Positions 1-7,862 of a stretch of 12,738 nucleotides of DNA are shown in pieces. The position numbers and the translations under genes were made by a program. The DNA is from an uncultured Prevotella sp. (GTDB taxonomy: Bacteria; Bacteroidota; Bacteroidia; Bacteroidales; Bacteroidaceae): positions 1 through 12,738 of the forward strand of contig NZ_URNN01000104.1 in assembly GCF_900549175.1 (NCBI RefSeq), given 5' to 3'. Numbering within the stretch: the stretch's first letter is position 1; each line of letters opens with the position of its first letter. A model generated the notes under the pieces. That model searched no databases, was not told the DNA's origin, and saw nothing but the letters and a program-made list of their open reading frames with translations.

Positions 1-1
1 C

Positions 2-37
2 ATCAAACGTGGCATGTACGGAGACGTGAAACTTTAA
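2..37 (+). CDS. Possible C-terminal end of a truncated plus-strand gene
   Basis: One plus-strand frame is open from the window edge and reads IKRGMYGDVKL followed by TAA at 35-37. Its codons mostly end in G or C, like the real genes here, and it stops 10 bp before the end of the convergent HTCS gene, a natural arrangement. Eleven residues are too few to name a family. Another frame (cat at 1-3) also stays open slightly longer, and a minus-strand start at 13-15 is possible, so this is tentative. Confidence 0.3.
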   Translation: MKRGMYGDVKL

Positions 38-47
38 TTCTTAATTA

Positions 48-3000
48 TTAATTTTCTTCCGCATTGCGTTCGGTATATTCCGTAGGCGACATGCCGAAAT
101 GCTTGCGGAATACAGTGGAGAAATGGGCCAGATTGCTGAATCCAACGGCATAAGCCACCTGCGTGACATTTATACGCCGCTCCTTCAGCAGGCGGGCAGC
201 CTGCTCCAGACGGATATTGCGCAGGAACTCACTGGCCGGTATGCCCGTAAGCTCTTTCATCTTGCGGTGCAGCTGCGCTCTGGATATGCCCACCTCCTCA
301 GACAGCATGTCCACGTTGAAGTCGCTGTTGCCCATGTTCTTGTTGATAACCTTCATTATCCTGTCCATGAGAGCCTCGTCGTTGCCCTTTACAGCCACAT
401 CCTGAACCTTCTCTTTCTGCTGTTGCATTCCGGAATACTTGCCCTTCAGCAGCAGGGCCTTAGCCATGAGGTTGTCTATAGTGCCGCGCAACTCCTCTAT
501 ATCGAAGGGCTTGGTCAGGTATGCGTCGGCACCTTTCTCGAGACCCTCCAGGCGGTTGCCAACCTCACTCTTTGACGTGAGCATGATAACCGGGATGTGA
601 TTGAGGTTGACATTTGTCTTGATAAGACGCAACAGTGAGAACCCGTCCATCTCAGGCATCATCACGTCACTCACCACCACATCGTAGGGATTAGACAGCA
701 ACTCCTTGATGGCATCACGCCCGTTGCGGCATATACCGAAACGATAGAAGCGTGACAACTCCGAACTGACGTACTGGCCTATCTCCTCATCGTCATCGAC
801 CACAAGCACACGCCATGTGGTTTTCAGCGGCAATGCCTTGTCACCGACAGGTTTTCTTGCCGGCTTAACCGGCACCGATTCCATCTCCTCGGCCGACAGA
901 TGAGCCGTTCCAAGAGGAATTTTCACCGTGAATATGCTGCCTTTGGTGTCTTTTCTGTTCTCGGCTGTGATGACACCGTGGTGCATGTCGACCACCATCT
1001 TGCAAAGGTTGAGACCTATACCTGTGCCAACCACACCTTCGCGGCGGGTATTCTCCCCTTGATAAAAGCGGTCGAAAATACGTTTTCCACCATCGGCACC
1101 GAGACCGACACCATTGTCAACAACCTCAACAACGGCCCACTTGCCGTCACCGTCGATGACGTTGACCTCTATCTTTCCGCCGTCGGATGTATACTTGAAG
1201 GCATTGGAAAGCAGGTTTGACACCACCTTGTCGAAATTGACGGTGTCCACCCATACCGGCAGATGCTCCATGCGGTGGTTGAAGTGATACGTTATGCCGC
1301 GTTCTTTGGCCATATATTCATACATCTTGAATACGCCGCTGACAAACTTCACCATATCAGTTTCCCTGCACTTCAGATGCATCTGATGCTTGTCTATCTT
1401 CCGAACGTCAAGTATCTGGTTTACAAGTGTCAGGATACGCTGAACATTACGTTCGATGGTGGTCAGCTCCGTTTGAACCTCGTCACCCAACTGACACTTC
1501 TGAAGCTTACGCAACGGACTGAGAATGAGCGTGAGAGGCGAGCGGATGTCGTGGGTGGCATTGATGAGAAATTTCATCTTCTCCTCATCATTCTGTTCGC
1601 GCTTGCGCCGGGTATAGGTCATAAACACATAGCAGGCCAGCAGAAGCGCCGCCAGAATATACAGCAGTATGGCTACCGTCGACCGGTACCACGGGGCAAG
1701 CACCGTCACCGTAAACTTCGTGACTGGCGAATACGCCCCGTACGACAGCGCCCGCACTTCAATGGTATAATATCCCGGTTGCAGATGGTTGAATGTGATG
1801 GTGTTGTTACCCTCGCGGTTGCGTGTCCACACATTACTGCCGTTAAGACGGTATTCGAGGACGATATTCTCAGAATTACAGATATTGAGCTGCGAAAAAC
1901 ACATTGAGAATGTGTTGTCCATATATGACAAGGTGAAATGACGCGAAAACATCACTTCGGTGTCAGTCACCTGCGACCCGTTTGAAAGTGTCGTGGTATT
2001 CACCGGCACACTGCCAAGTAAGAAAGCCGTAAGCCGCAGCGAATCGACATGCGAGGCTATATTCACCACTTCCGAAGGCCTGAAAGCGGTAATGCCATTG
2101 TTTGTGGCAAAATAAATCTTGTCGGAATCCGTATGCAGTCCCACGCAGTTGACATACTCCTTCTGCATGAGTCCGTTACCGCTCACATAACTTATAAACT
2201 TCCGACTGTCCGCCTTCCACTGCCATATACCGAACGATGTGGCACACCAAATGTCGCCGCTGTTGTCCTGAACAATGTATGCCACCGATTTGCCTTCCAG
2301 CAGTTCGCCGCCCTTAAACAATCCAACCTTTTTCGTCTTACGGTCGTATTGATAAAGGCCATAGTTGGTGCCTATAAGTATATCGCCGTCACGTGTTTCA
2401 CACAGCGACAGGCACATCACGCCGTTGAGCAGTTTGTGCCATCCCTGTGAGTGGAAACTGTCGGTGCTGGGGTCGTAAACCGACACGCCCGACGATGTGG
2501 CTATCCACACGTAGCCGCGGCTGTCGGGCATCAGGCTCATCACCCAGTTGTTGCCGATATAGCCTTTCTTGGGGTCACGCTTGGAAAAATTATAATTAGT
2601 CCACCGGCCTGTTGACGCATGACGGATGCAAAGTCCCTCGGCAAATGTACTCACATATACATTGCCAAACTTGTCCACGGTCATATCATTCATGCGGTCA
2701 CAATCGTAAGTAAAGACAGACTCGGAGCTGCCCGTAAGGGGATTATACCGGTAGAGAGCGTCATCAGTGCCAAGCCAATAGTTACAGTTGCGGTCACGAT
2801 AAATGAATTCGACATCAGGCGGACATTTCGGGTTGGCCACTACGGTGCCTTCGGCATCAAATCCGAACACACCGTTTCCCTGTACCGTACACCACACAAT
2901 ACCGTCATCACCCTCGCATACAGACGATACAGAGGTACCGAAACGGCGGTTTTGCATGGCAAAACTGAACGACTCGAACTGTGGTTGCTGGGCAGGTATG

Positions 3001-3977
3001 ACCACCAGACCCTTCGACTGGCATCCCACCCACAGGTTATGATTGTTATCCTCGGTGATACTTACTATTTTCGCCTTGTCAAAATCTATCTGCTGCGATC
3101 TGAAAACTACACGTTCCAACCGCCTGCTTCCCGGCCTTATGCGGAAAAGTCCGTTGCCGCGCGTGCCGATGTATATATTGCCGTTACTGTCAAGAAAGCC
3201 GTCGGTGAGCAACAGTTCGTGATTTCCGATTTCAGATATGTCGATGCCGGCGTCTGCAAGCGTGCCGTTTCTGTATGTCATTATGCCACGCTGGCAGATG
3301 ACGTACATTTCACCGTCACGCTCGACAAAATCCATCACAATTCCTTTCGACGACACCAGTACGCGCGGCTTCAAATCTGTTTTCAGATTCTTCACCGTCA
3401 CCACCTTGCCGATACCGCTCTTCCACAAATTGCCATGACTGTCTTCCGTCATCCGTACCCAATAGCCCTCTTCTTCGTTTATCGTCATACCGGCGGGCAC
3501 AGGTTTGAGCTTACGTTCATCGTGGTCAACAACCATCAGTCCGTAACCCGCCGTACCCACAAGCAAACGTCCGTCATGCAACTGCATTATGCAGTTCACA
3601 CGCGGTTGCTGATCGGCTTCCGCTGGATAATGGATGAAGCTGTCTGTGGCTGGGTCATAGCGGTCGAGACCTTTCACCGTGCCCACCCACAGGTGCCCCT
3701 CGCTGTCGTTGAACAGGGCTGTGGAGGAGTTGAAACAAAGCGACCCTTTGTCATCAAGATTATTAAAATAGGATGTGAAAAGATATCCGTCGAACTTGTT
3801 CAGTCCGAACTCTGTGGCTATCCACATCTGTCCGCGGCTGTCCTGCAGCACACTCTGAATCATACTGCTTGTAAGCTGGTCGGTGACCGATGTGAAAAAA
3901 GACCCGGTCTTTCCCGTTACAGAAGCGGGAAGACCGAGTAGAATCACAGATATTATTGTTAATACAGTTCGTCTCAT
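48..3977 (-). CDS. Hybrid two-component system regulator (HTCS), one-protein sensor kinase plus AraC-type response regulator
   Basis: This 1309-residue inner-membrane protein senses a ligand in the periplasm and regulates transcription in the cytoplasm. An N-terminal signal or anchor (about 1-22) is followed by some twelve Reg_prop beta-propeller repeats (about 40-640, for example WIATEFGLNKFDG, LWVGTVKGLDRYDP, VWIATSSGVSVYDP), a Y_Y_Y domain (about 690-762) and a membrane helix (about 767-787). The cytoplasmic part has HisKA with NATHDIRSP (phospho-acceptor His809), HATPase with N box N921-N925, G1 DNGVGLG (954-960) and G2 GTGIGLN (984-990), a receiver domain with acidic D1061-D1063, phospho-acceptor D1104, T1134 and K1156, and an AraC-family HTH (about 1203-1303). 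All key residues are present and the length is normal for the family. It is the last gene of the esterase-GH5 operon, 12 bp after GH5. In this family the propellers usually bind oligosaccharides of the polysaccharide degraded by the linked genes. The xylan-type ligand is inferred from neighbours only. Confidence 0.96.
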   Translation of the reverse strand: MRRTVLTIISVILLGLPASVTGKTGSFFTSVTDQLTSSMIQSVLQDSRGQMWIATEFGLNKFDGYLFTSYFNNLDDKGSLCFNSSTALFNDSEGHLWVGTVKGLDRYDPATDSFIHYPAEADQQPRVNCIMQLHDGRLLVGTAGYGLMVVDHDERKLKPVPAGMTINEEEGYWVRMTEDSHGNLWKSGIGKVVTVKNLKTDLKPRVLVSSKGIVMDFVERDGEMYVICQRGIMTYRNGTLADAGIDISEIGNHELLLTDGFLDSNGNIYIGTRGNGLFRIRPGSRRLERVVFRSQQIDFDKAKIVSITEDNNHNLWVGCQSKGLVVIPAQQPQFESFSFAMQNRRFGTSVSSVCEGDDGIVWCTVQGNGVFGFDAEGTVVANPKCPPDVEFIYRDRNCNYWLGTDDALYRYNPLTGSSESVFTYDCDRMNDMTVDKFGNVYVSTFAEGLCIRHASTGRWTNYNFSKRDPKKGYIGNNWVMSLMPDSRGYVWIATSSGVSVYDPSTDSFHSQGWHKLLNGVMCLSLCETRDGDILIGTNYGLYQYDRKTKKVGLFKGGELLEGKSVAYIVQDNSGDIWCATSFGIWQWKADSRKFISYVSGNGLMQKEYVNCVGLHTDSDKIYFATNNGITAFRPSEVVNIASHVDSLRLTAFLLGSVPVNTTTLSNGSQVTDTEVMFSRHFTLSYMDNTFSMCFSQLNICNSENIVLEYRLNGSNVWTRNREGNNTITFNHLQPGYYTIEVRALSYGAYSPVTKFTVTVLAPWYRSTVAILLYILAALLLACYVFMTYTRRKREQNDEEKMKFLINATHDIRSPLTLILSPLRKLQKCQLGDEVQTELTTIERNVQRILTLVNQILDVRKIDKHQMHLKCRETDMVKFVSGVFKMYEYMAKERGITYHFNHRMEHLPVWVDTVNFDKVVSNLLSNAFKYTSDGGKIEVNVIDGDGKWAVVEVVDNGVGLGADGGKRIFDRFYQGENTRREGVVGTGIGLNLCKMVVDMHHGVITAENRKDTKGSIFTVKIPLGTAHLSAEEMESVPVKPARKPVGDKALPLKTTWRVLVVDDDEEIGQYVSSELSRFYRFGICRNGRDAIKELLSNPYDVVVSDVMMPEMDGFSLLRLIKTNVNLNHIPVIMLTSKSEVGNRLEGLEKGADAYLTKPFDIEELRGTIDNLMAKALLLKGKYSGMQQQKEKVQDVAVKGNDEALMDRIMKVINKNMGNSDFNVDMLSEEVGISRAQLHRKMKELTGIPASEFLRNIRLEQAARLLKERRINVTQVAYAVGFSNLAHFSTVFRKHFGMSPTEYTERNAEEN

Positions 3978-3989
3978 TAGGTAAACTTG

Positions 3990-5660
3990 CTATTCTTTGG
4001 CAAATTTACTATATTTTTTGATAATCCGGCACGTTCCGTCGGCCTTTTTTTCTATTCTTATTGTTAATCCTGCTCCAGAAGCCCCGCGCTTCCTGCCGTC
4101 AAGCCCGAATTCGGACACAGACACTACCGGCTGCGAACCGTCAAAGACTGCATTGACGGCATCCGCAGAAGTCACCACCAACGGCAGTTTCAGCATCTTT
4201 GTCGTACCGTTCTTGTCGGTAATGGAAAAACGCAGCTCCGTCTTGCCCTCCTTCAGTGCAGTGATGCTGTCGCCACTGATTTTGGCAATATTGGTGTTCA
4301 TCACCGCATTGCGGCAAATCAATGCCACATCCCAACGGCTGCCGTTGTTGCAGACGAACTCCACCGTCAGCTTGGCCTTCTCCCCGGGAGCCATGACAAG
4401 TGTCTCTACGGGCGATGCCAGCTCTTTCAGCCCGTCCTGTACTATCGGCTGGCGTGAGGCATAATCGGCATACCAGTCGAAACAAGCCTGTGCGCAAGCC
4501 TCTCCGTCGCCATTGAAAGCGGGCACCACCCTGCCTTCATTTATATATGTATCAATATCTATATAACACGCCGTGCCGGAAAGTGTCATGGATATGTTAC
4601 CGAAGTAATCCTTCATGGCCTTAAAGCCGCGCCCCCACGATGATGTGGTGGCCGTGGCCCATGTTCCCATGTTGCCCGGCACCCAGTCGCCATGCTCGTT
4701 GTAGTGGCCCTTGCCTTCCACCTCCGGACTCCAGTCCACCTCAGTGATGACTATCGGCCTGTCCATCACCACAGGCACGCTTTCCTTAAACTTTGCACAG
4801 ACATACTGGTAGTTGGGGTTGTCGTCGCTGCTGCTGTACCATCCGGGATAGTCGTGGACGGCATAGCCGAAGTTGTCGAGCGGATCGGTCACGGGCACTT
4901 TGGCATACGACCTGTAATTGCTCTGCCACCCGCTTCCCGGCACCCAAATGATGCCCTTGAAACCGTTTGCACGAATCTTGTCCACCACCGGCTGGAAATA
5001 GTCGCGCAGGGTGTTGTCGGTGACAGTGCCGTCGGCGTTGGTGACATTGACGGGTTCGTTGGCCAGTTCGATGCTCAGATAGCCGGAATAGCTGTCCTTA
5101 CGCACGTTGGTGTTCTTCGTGACAATGTCCCATACCTTTATAAGATAGTCCTGATAGTAGTCACCCACCTTCAGGTTCTGCGGGCATACTCCCGGCGGAC
5201 GCATGATGACATACAGCCCTTTGCCGATGGCCGAACGGGCTATGGGGAAATATAGTGTCGACATGAGCGTGGTGAGACGTGTCTCGCTGAAGCGCGAGAT
5301 GTCGGCCTCGCCACTCTCCTTGCCGTCACTCGGCAGATTGGGGTCGTTGGTCCAGCAGGGGTCGAGGTGCAGGCGAAAAAGGTTGCAGTAAGCCCCCTGG
5401 CTGTTGTCGGTGATGGCTGTGAACAACTTGGTAAAGTATTCACGGCAAGCCGCCACCGTAGATGTGTTGCAGGCATTTCCCCACCGGTAATTGTTGAAAT
5501 AAGGACTCGGTGTGTCCATCACTCCATGCAGCACGTGCACCTGCCCCCCGTCATCAACCAGTTGGTTGCCTTCGACGTGGAGCGGACGCATGCCTTCCGG
5601 CTGGGCAAAGGCTGTCATGGCCATCGCCAAAGCCAGAATCAAGATGTAAGTCTTTCTCAT
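3990..5660 (-). CDS. Secreted glycoside hydrolase family 5 enzyme with a C-terminal Ig-like (BIG_2-type) domain
   Basis: This 556-residue protein probably hydrolyses a beta-1,4-linked plant polysaccharide. It has a type I signal peptide (MRKTYILILALAMAMTAFA, then Q20) without a lipobox Cys, so it is periplasmic or exported further. The GH5 barrel spans about 25-405. Visible family residues are R96 (LFRLHLD), N201-E202 in ELANEPV (acid/base), H269 and Y271 (AVHDYPGWY) and E307 in VITEVDW (nucleophile). A beta-rich segment at about 410-498 resembles a BIG_2 Ig-like domain, and a basic tail (about 505-556) contains FGLDGRKRG. The start codon overlaps the esterase stop as ATGA, implying translational coupling, and HTCS begins 12 bp downstream. 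The subfamily cannot be assigned by eye: xylanase is favoured by context, but glucanase or mannanase activity is possible. Confidence 0.9.
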   Translation of the reverse strand: MRKTYILILALAMAMTAFAQPEGMRPLHVEGNQLVDDGGQVHVLHGVMDTPSPYFNNYRWGNACNTSTVAACREYFTKLFTAITDNSQGAYCNLFRLHLDPCWTNDPNLPSDGKESGEADISRFSETRLTTLMSTLYFPIARSAIGKGLYVIMRPPGVCPQNLKVGDYYQDYLIKVWDIVTKNTNVRKDSYSGYLSIELANEPVNVTNADGTVTDNTLRDYFQPVVDKIRANGFKGIIWVPGSGWQSNYRSYAKVPVTDPLDNFGYAVHDYPGWYSSSDDNPNYQYVCAKFKESVPVVMDRPIVITEVDWSPEVEGKGHYNEHGDWVPGNMGTWATATTSSWGRGFKAMKDYFGNISMTLSGTACYIDIDTYINEGRVVPAFNGDGEACAQACFDWYADYASRQPIVQDGLKELASPVETLVMAPGEKAKLTVEFVCNNGSRWDVALICRNAVMNTNIAKISGDSITALKEGKTELRFSITDKNGTTKMLKLPLVVTSADAVNAVFDGSQPVVSVSEFGLDGRKRGASGAGLTIRIEKKADGTCRIIKKYSKFAKE

Positions 5661-7453
5661 AATCTCTTTATTGTTTTTGTTTTTCCGTCTTTTCCTGTTC
5701 TCTTCTCGATAATCACGCCCCTTGAGGTGCCTTTGACGGGCCGGCCGCCAATGTCGTAACGCTTAATCTGGCGCACGCCGGCATCGCCGTTGTCACATGG
5801 AACGTCGGCCTCCACTTCATGTACGCCGGAGGCATCGGTGCGGTTAAGCCTTATGTCGGCCATCACAGCATCGGCCCAAGGTGCATCGGCCGTATAGAAA
5901 CCTATACTCACAGGCGTGGCTGCAGCCACTGTAAAGGATAGCGTGCGCACAGAAGCCCCACTGAAAGCGTTTGAGGCCGAATTGCCGATATTACACGATG
6001 GCGTCACCGTTTCGGTTGCCAGCACCTCGCCTGTAGAGACATTGGTCACACGCACCGTCACCGGGCCGGCCGAAGGCATGTTCCAGTTGCACACGGTATA
6101 GTCAAGCGAATAATAAGCCGGGGTGAGCAACACCCGCACCGCCGACTCCCCACCGCCATACACGGCACTGCCGGCATCTGTCTGCCCTGTCTTGTTGCGT
6201 ATATACAGGCCGAGGTCGAAATCGCGCGGACTGCCCGTCATCTCAAGCACACGGCAGCCGGACACGAAACCTGTCTTACGGCCCACCCTGCTCTCGTCAC
6301 CGTCGGATGTAACCCATCCAGCAGGCACGCCGCCTGCAATGAAATCGGCAGAAAGATTCATCTGCCCTACCTTCACCATCGATGTAAGTGAAGCCGTGGA
6401 AGAGGCCGAACCGCCGTCAACATCGGTGGCAACCACCTTCAGGCTGTGCTGCCCTTTGGAGAATGTTTTTGTCCACACCATTTCGTAAGGCTTTTCGGTG
6501 ACCTCACCTATCAGTTTGCCGTCGCCGTAGAATGACACTTTGGCTATGTCGCTGTTGTCTGATGTCACATCGGCCGTTATCCGCACACTATGCTCACCGA
6601 CAGCCGTGCCCATGGTGTAGAGACATGTTCCGGACACGGGAGCGGAAATGGCCACCCTCGGCACTTTCATGTCGAGTGAGAAACGGCTGCAGAAACGCCA
6701 TATCTCATCGCCGGTAAGCACACCGTAGTCGTTGGATATCCAGTGCCCCTTGTCGGCAAGCTCCATCAGCACAACCTCGGTGCCGTCGTCACCCGAGCCA
6801 TAGACATGGCGCGTGATGTGGGGCGCACCGCGATAGTTGTGCGTCACGCGGGGCGTGGCGGAACAATGGTTGCGGGCCACCCAGCCGTCGATGAAACCCT
6901 GCACACGGCTGAAAGGCACCACATCGTCGCCGGTGCCATGAGTGTGGATGATGGGCACGGGACGTGAACTGGTGAACTCCATTCCGCCCATGGGATAGCC
7001 GCTGATGGGGGCGAAGGCCGCTATCTTGTCGGCAATCAGATTCATGCAGTGATACGTGAACATGCCACCCATGGAGAAACCGGAAAGATAGACACGGTTG
7101 CGGTCTATCTTGTAGTCGGAAACCATCTTTTCGATTATGGCATTGACAAATTCGACATCGCTATTGCCGGAGATGTCCCACGCCTTGTTGACTCCCTGCG
7201 GAAACACTGTGACAAACTTGGCCGTGTCGGCCACGCTCTCTATCTGCAGCATGCCGCTCTGATAGGCGGCATCCTGATTCATGCCATGGCAGGAGATTAG
7301 CAACGGACGGTTTTCACCCAAATCGGCAGGCACATATTTCAAATAGCTGCGTGTGGTACCGCCCACGCTGATGTCATCGGCCGACACACCGACGGGCACC
7401 GCCGCCAGCATCATGGCCCAAAATACCTTTTTTACTTGTAGTAGTTTTATCAT
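5657..7453 (-). CDS. Secreted CE1-like esterase (feruloyl/acetyl xylan esterase or PHB depolymerase family) with Ig-like and beta-rich modules
   Basis: This 598-residue protein probably removes feruloyl or acetyl groups from xylan side chains. The signal peptide ends near VSA (about residue 25). The alpha/beta-hydrolase domain (about 27-262) has oxyanion region SCHG (54-57), nucleophile S127 in the elbow GFSMGG, the acid at D176 or D177 in HGTGDD, and H237 in DKGHW. A Bacterial-Ig-like domain follows (about 263-356; ADVTSDNSDIAKVSFYGDG, then a HSLKVVATDVDG strand), next an unrecognised beta-rich module (about 360-545), and a basic tail with RYDIGGRPV (565-573). It is the first gene of the operon with GH5 and HTCS. 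The start follows a TAnnTTTG promoter by about 45 nt, and there is no clear Shine-Dalgarno, as is usual in this phylum. The exact ester substrate cannot be read from the sequence. Confidence 0.88.
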   Translation of the reverse strand: MIKLLQVKKVFWAMMLAAVPVGVSADDISVGGTTRSYLKYVPADLGENRPLLISCHGMNQDAAYQSGMLQIESVADTAKFVTVFPQGVNKAWDISGNSDVEFVNAIIEKMVSDYKIDRNRVYLSGFSMGGMFTYHCMNLIADKIAAFAPISGYPMGGMEFTSSRPVPIIHTHGTGDDVVPFSRVQGFIDGWVARNHCSATPRVTHNYRGAPHITRHVYGSGDDGTEVVLMELADKGHWISNDYGVLTGDEIWRFCSRFSLDMKVPRVAISAPVSGTCLYTMGTAVGEHSVRITADVTSDNSDIAKVSFYGDGKLIGEVTEKPYEMVWTKTFSKGQHSLKVVATDVDGGSASSTASLTSMVKVGQMNLSADFIAGGVPAGWVTSDGDESRVGRKTGFVSGCRVLEMTGSPRDFDLGLYIRNKTGQTDAGSAVYGGGESAVRVLLTPAYYSLDYTVCNWNMPSAGPVTVRVTNVSTGEVLATETVTPSCNIGNSASNAFSGASVRTLSFTVAAATPVSIGFYTADAPWADAVMADIRLNRTDASGVHEVEADVPCDNGDAGVRQIKRYDIGGRPVKGTSRGVIIEKRTGKDGKTKTIKRL

Positions 7454-7501
7454 AAAGTTAATCAGTTAAAGAGTTTTGGTTACGTTTGTTCATAAGCGTG
7501 A

Positions 7502-7509
7502 CAAAAGTA
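7502..7509 (-). promoter_or_regulatory. Bacteroidota -7 promoter box for the esterase-GH5-HTCS operon
   Basis: On the minus strand this reads TACTTTTG, an exact fit to the Bacteroidota -7 consensus TAnnTTTG. It is the only such match I found in the 7454-7662 part of the gap in that direction. No good -33 TTTG lies at the usual spacing; the nearest candidate, GTTTC, is too close. Transcription would start near 7497, leaving a leader of about 44 nt before the esterase ATG. Confidence 0.55.
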
Positions 7510-7545
7510 GTGTCTTTCCGTCGAAACAGCTTTATAATATGTCTA

Positions 7546-7828
7546 AGTTAGTTTTATATTTGTTTCATCATGACCGTACACGCCGTTTAACCGGTATGCG
7601 GGGCAGTGTGACAAAGGCGTAATTGGGATGTGTAACAAGCCTGATGACAAAAAGAAATGAAGCCCGCCAGACCGAAACCACGGTCTGGGGACTCCACTCA
7701 CCTACATACTTCGCTTGAATTTTAATCTTCACCTTCCGGCATATCTAATCTGTGTGATTCAGGAATGGCAGCCTGTCAACACGACAGGAAGCATCCGTCC
7801 ATATCAAACTGACTACATAAAACTAACT
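7546..7828. repeat. 12-bp inverted repeat pair spanning the GH30-esterase intergenic gap
   Basis: AGTTAGTTTTAT at 7546-7557 recurs as its exact reverse complement, ATAAAACTAACT, at 7817-7828, with 259 bp between the copies. One copy lies about 40 bp upstream of the operon's -7 box, where an activator such as HTCS could bind; the other lies just past the GH30 stop. Apart from these copies, the promoter and the possible terminator, I see nothing else in the 409-bp gap. Confidence 0.3.
7649..7688 (-). terminator. Possible intrinsic terminator after GH30
   Basis: An 8-bp perfect stem, CCAGACCG (7667-7674) with CGGTCTGG (7681-7688), encloses a 6-nt loop. On the minus strand it is followed after a short CG-rich gap by T-rich sequence (TTTCTTTTTG, about 7648-7657). 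It lies about 175 nt past the GH30 stop and upstream of the operon promoter, so it would separate the two transcripts. The T tract starts 9-10 nt after the stem, which weakens the call. Confidence 0.42.
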
Positions 7829-7862
7829 AACAATTTGTATATGAAATTACTAAACACTTATT

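Noticed and set aside
2390..2405. Second parS candidate around CACGTG at 2390-2405
   Set aside because: Only the CACGTG core matches; the flanks are not palindromic, and it lies inside the HTCS coding region.
2619..3941. 440-codon plus-strand open frame
   Set aside because: It lies wholly antisense to the HTCS propeller region, whose repeats are unmistakable, and its translation shows no domain pattern. Long antisense frames are expected from the codon bias here.
7772..7788. Hairpin CCTGTC-AACAC-GACAGG as the GH30 terminator
   Set aside because: The stem is only 6 bp and no T tract follows it on the minus strand. The hairpin at 7667-7688 is a better candidate.
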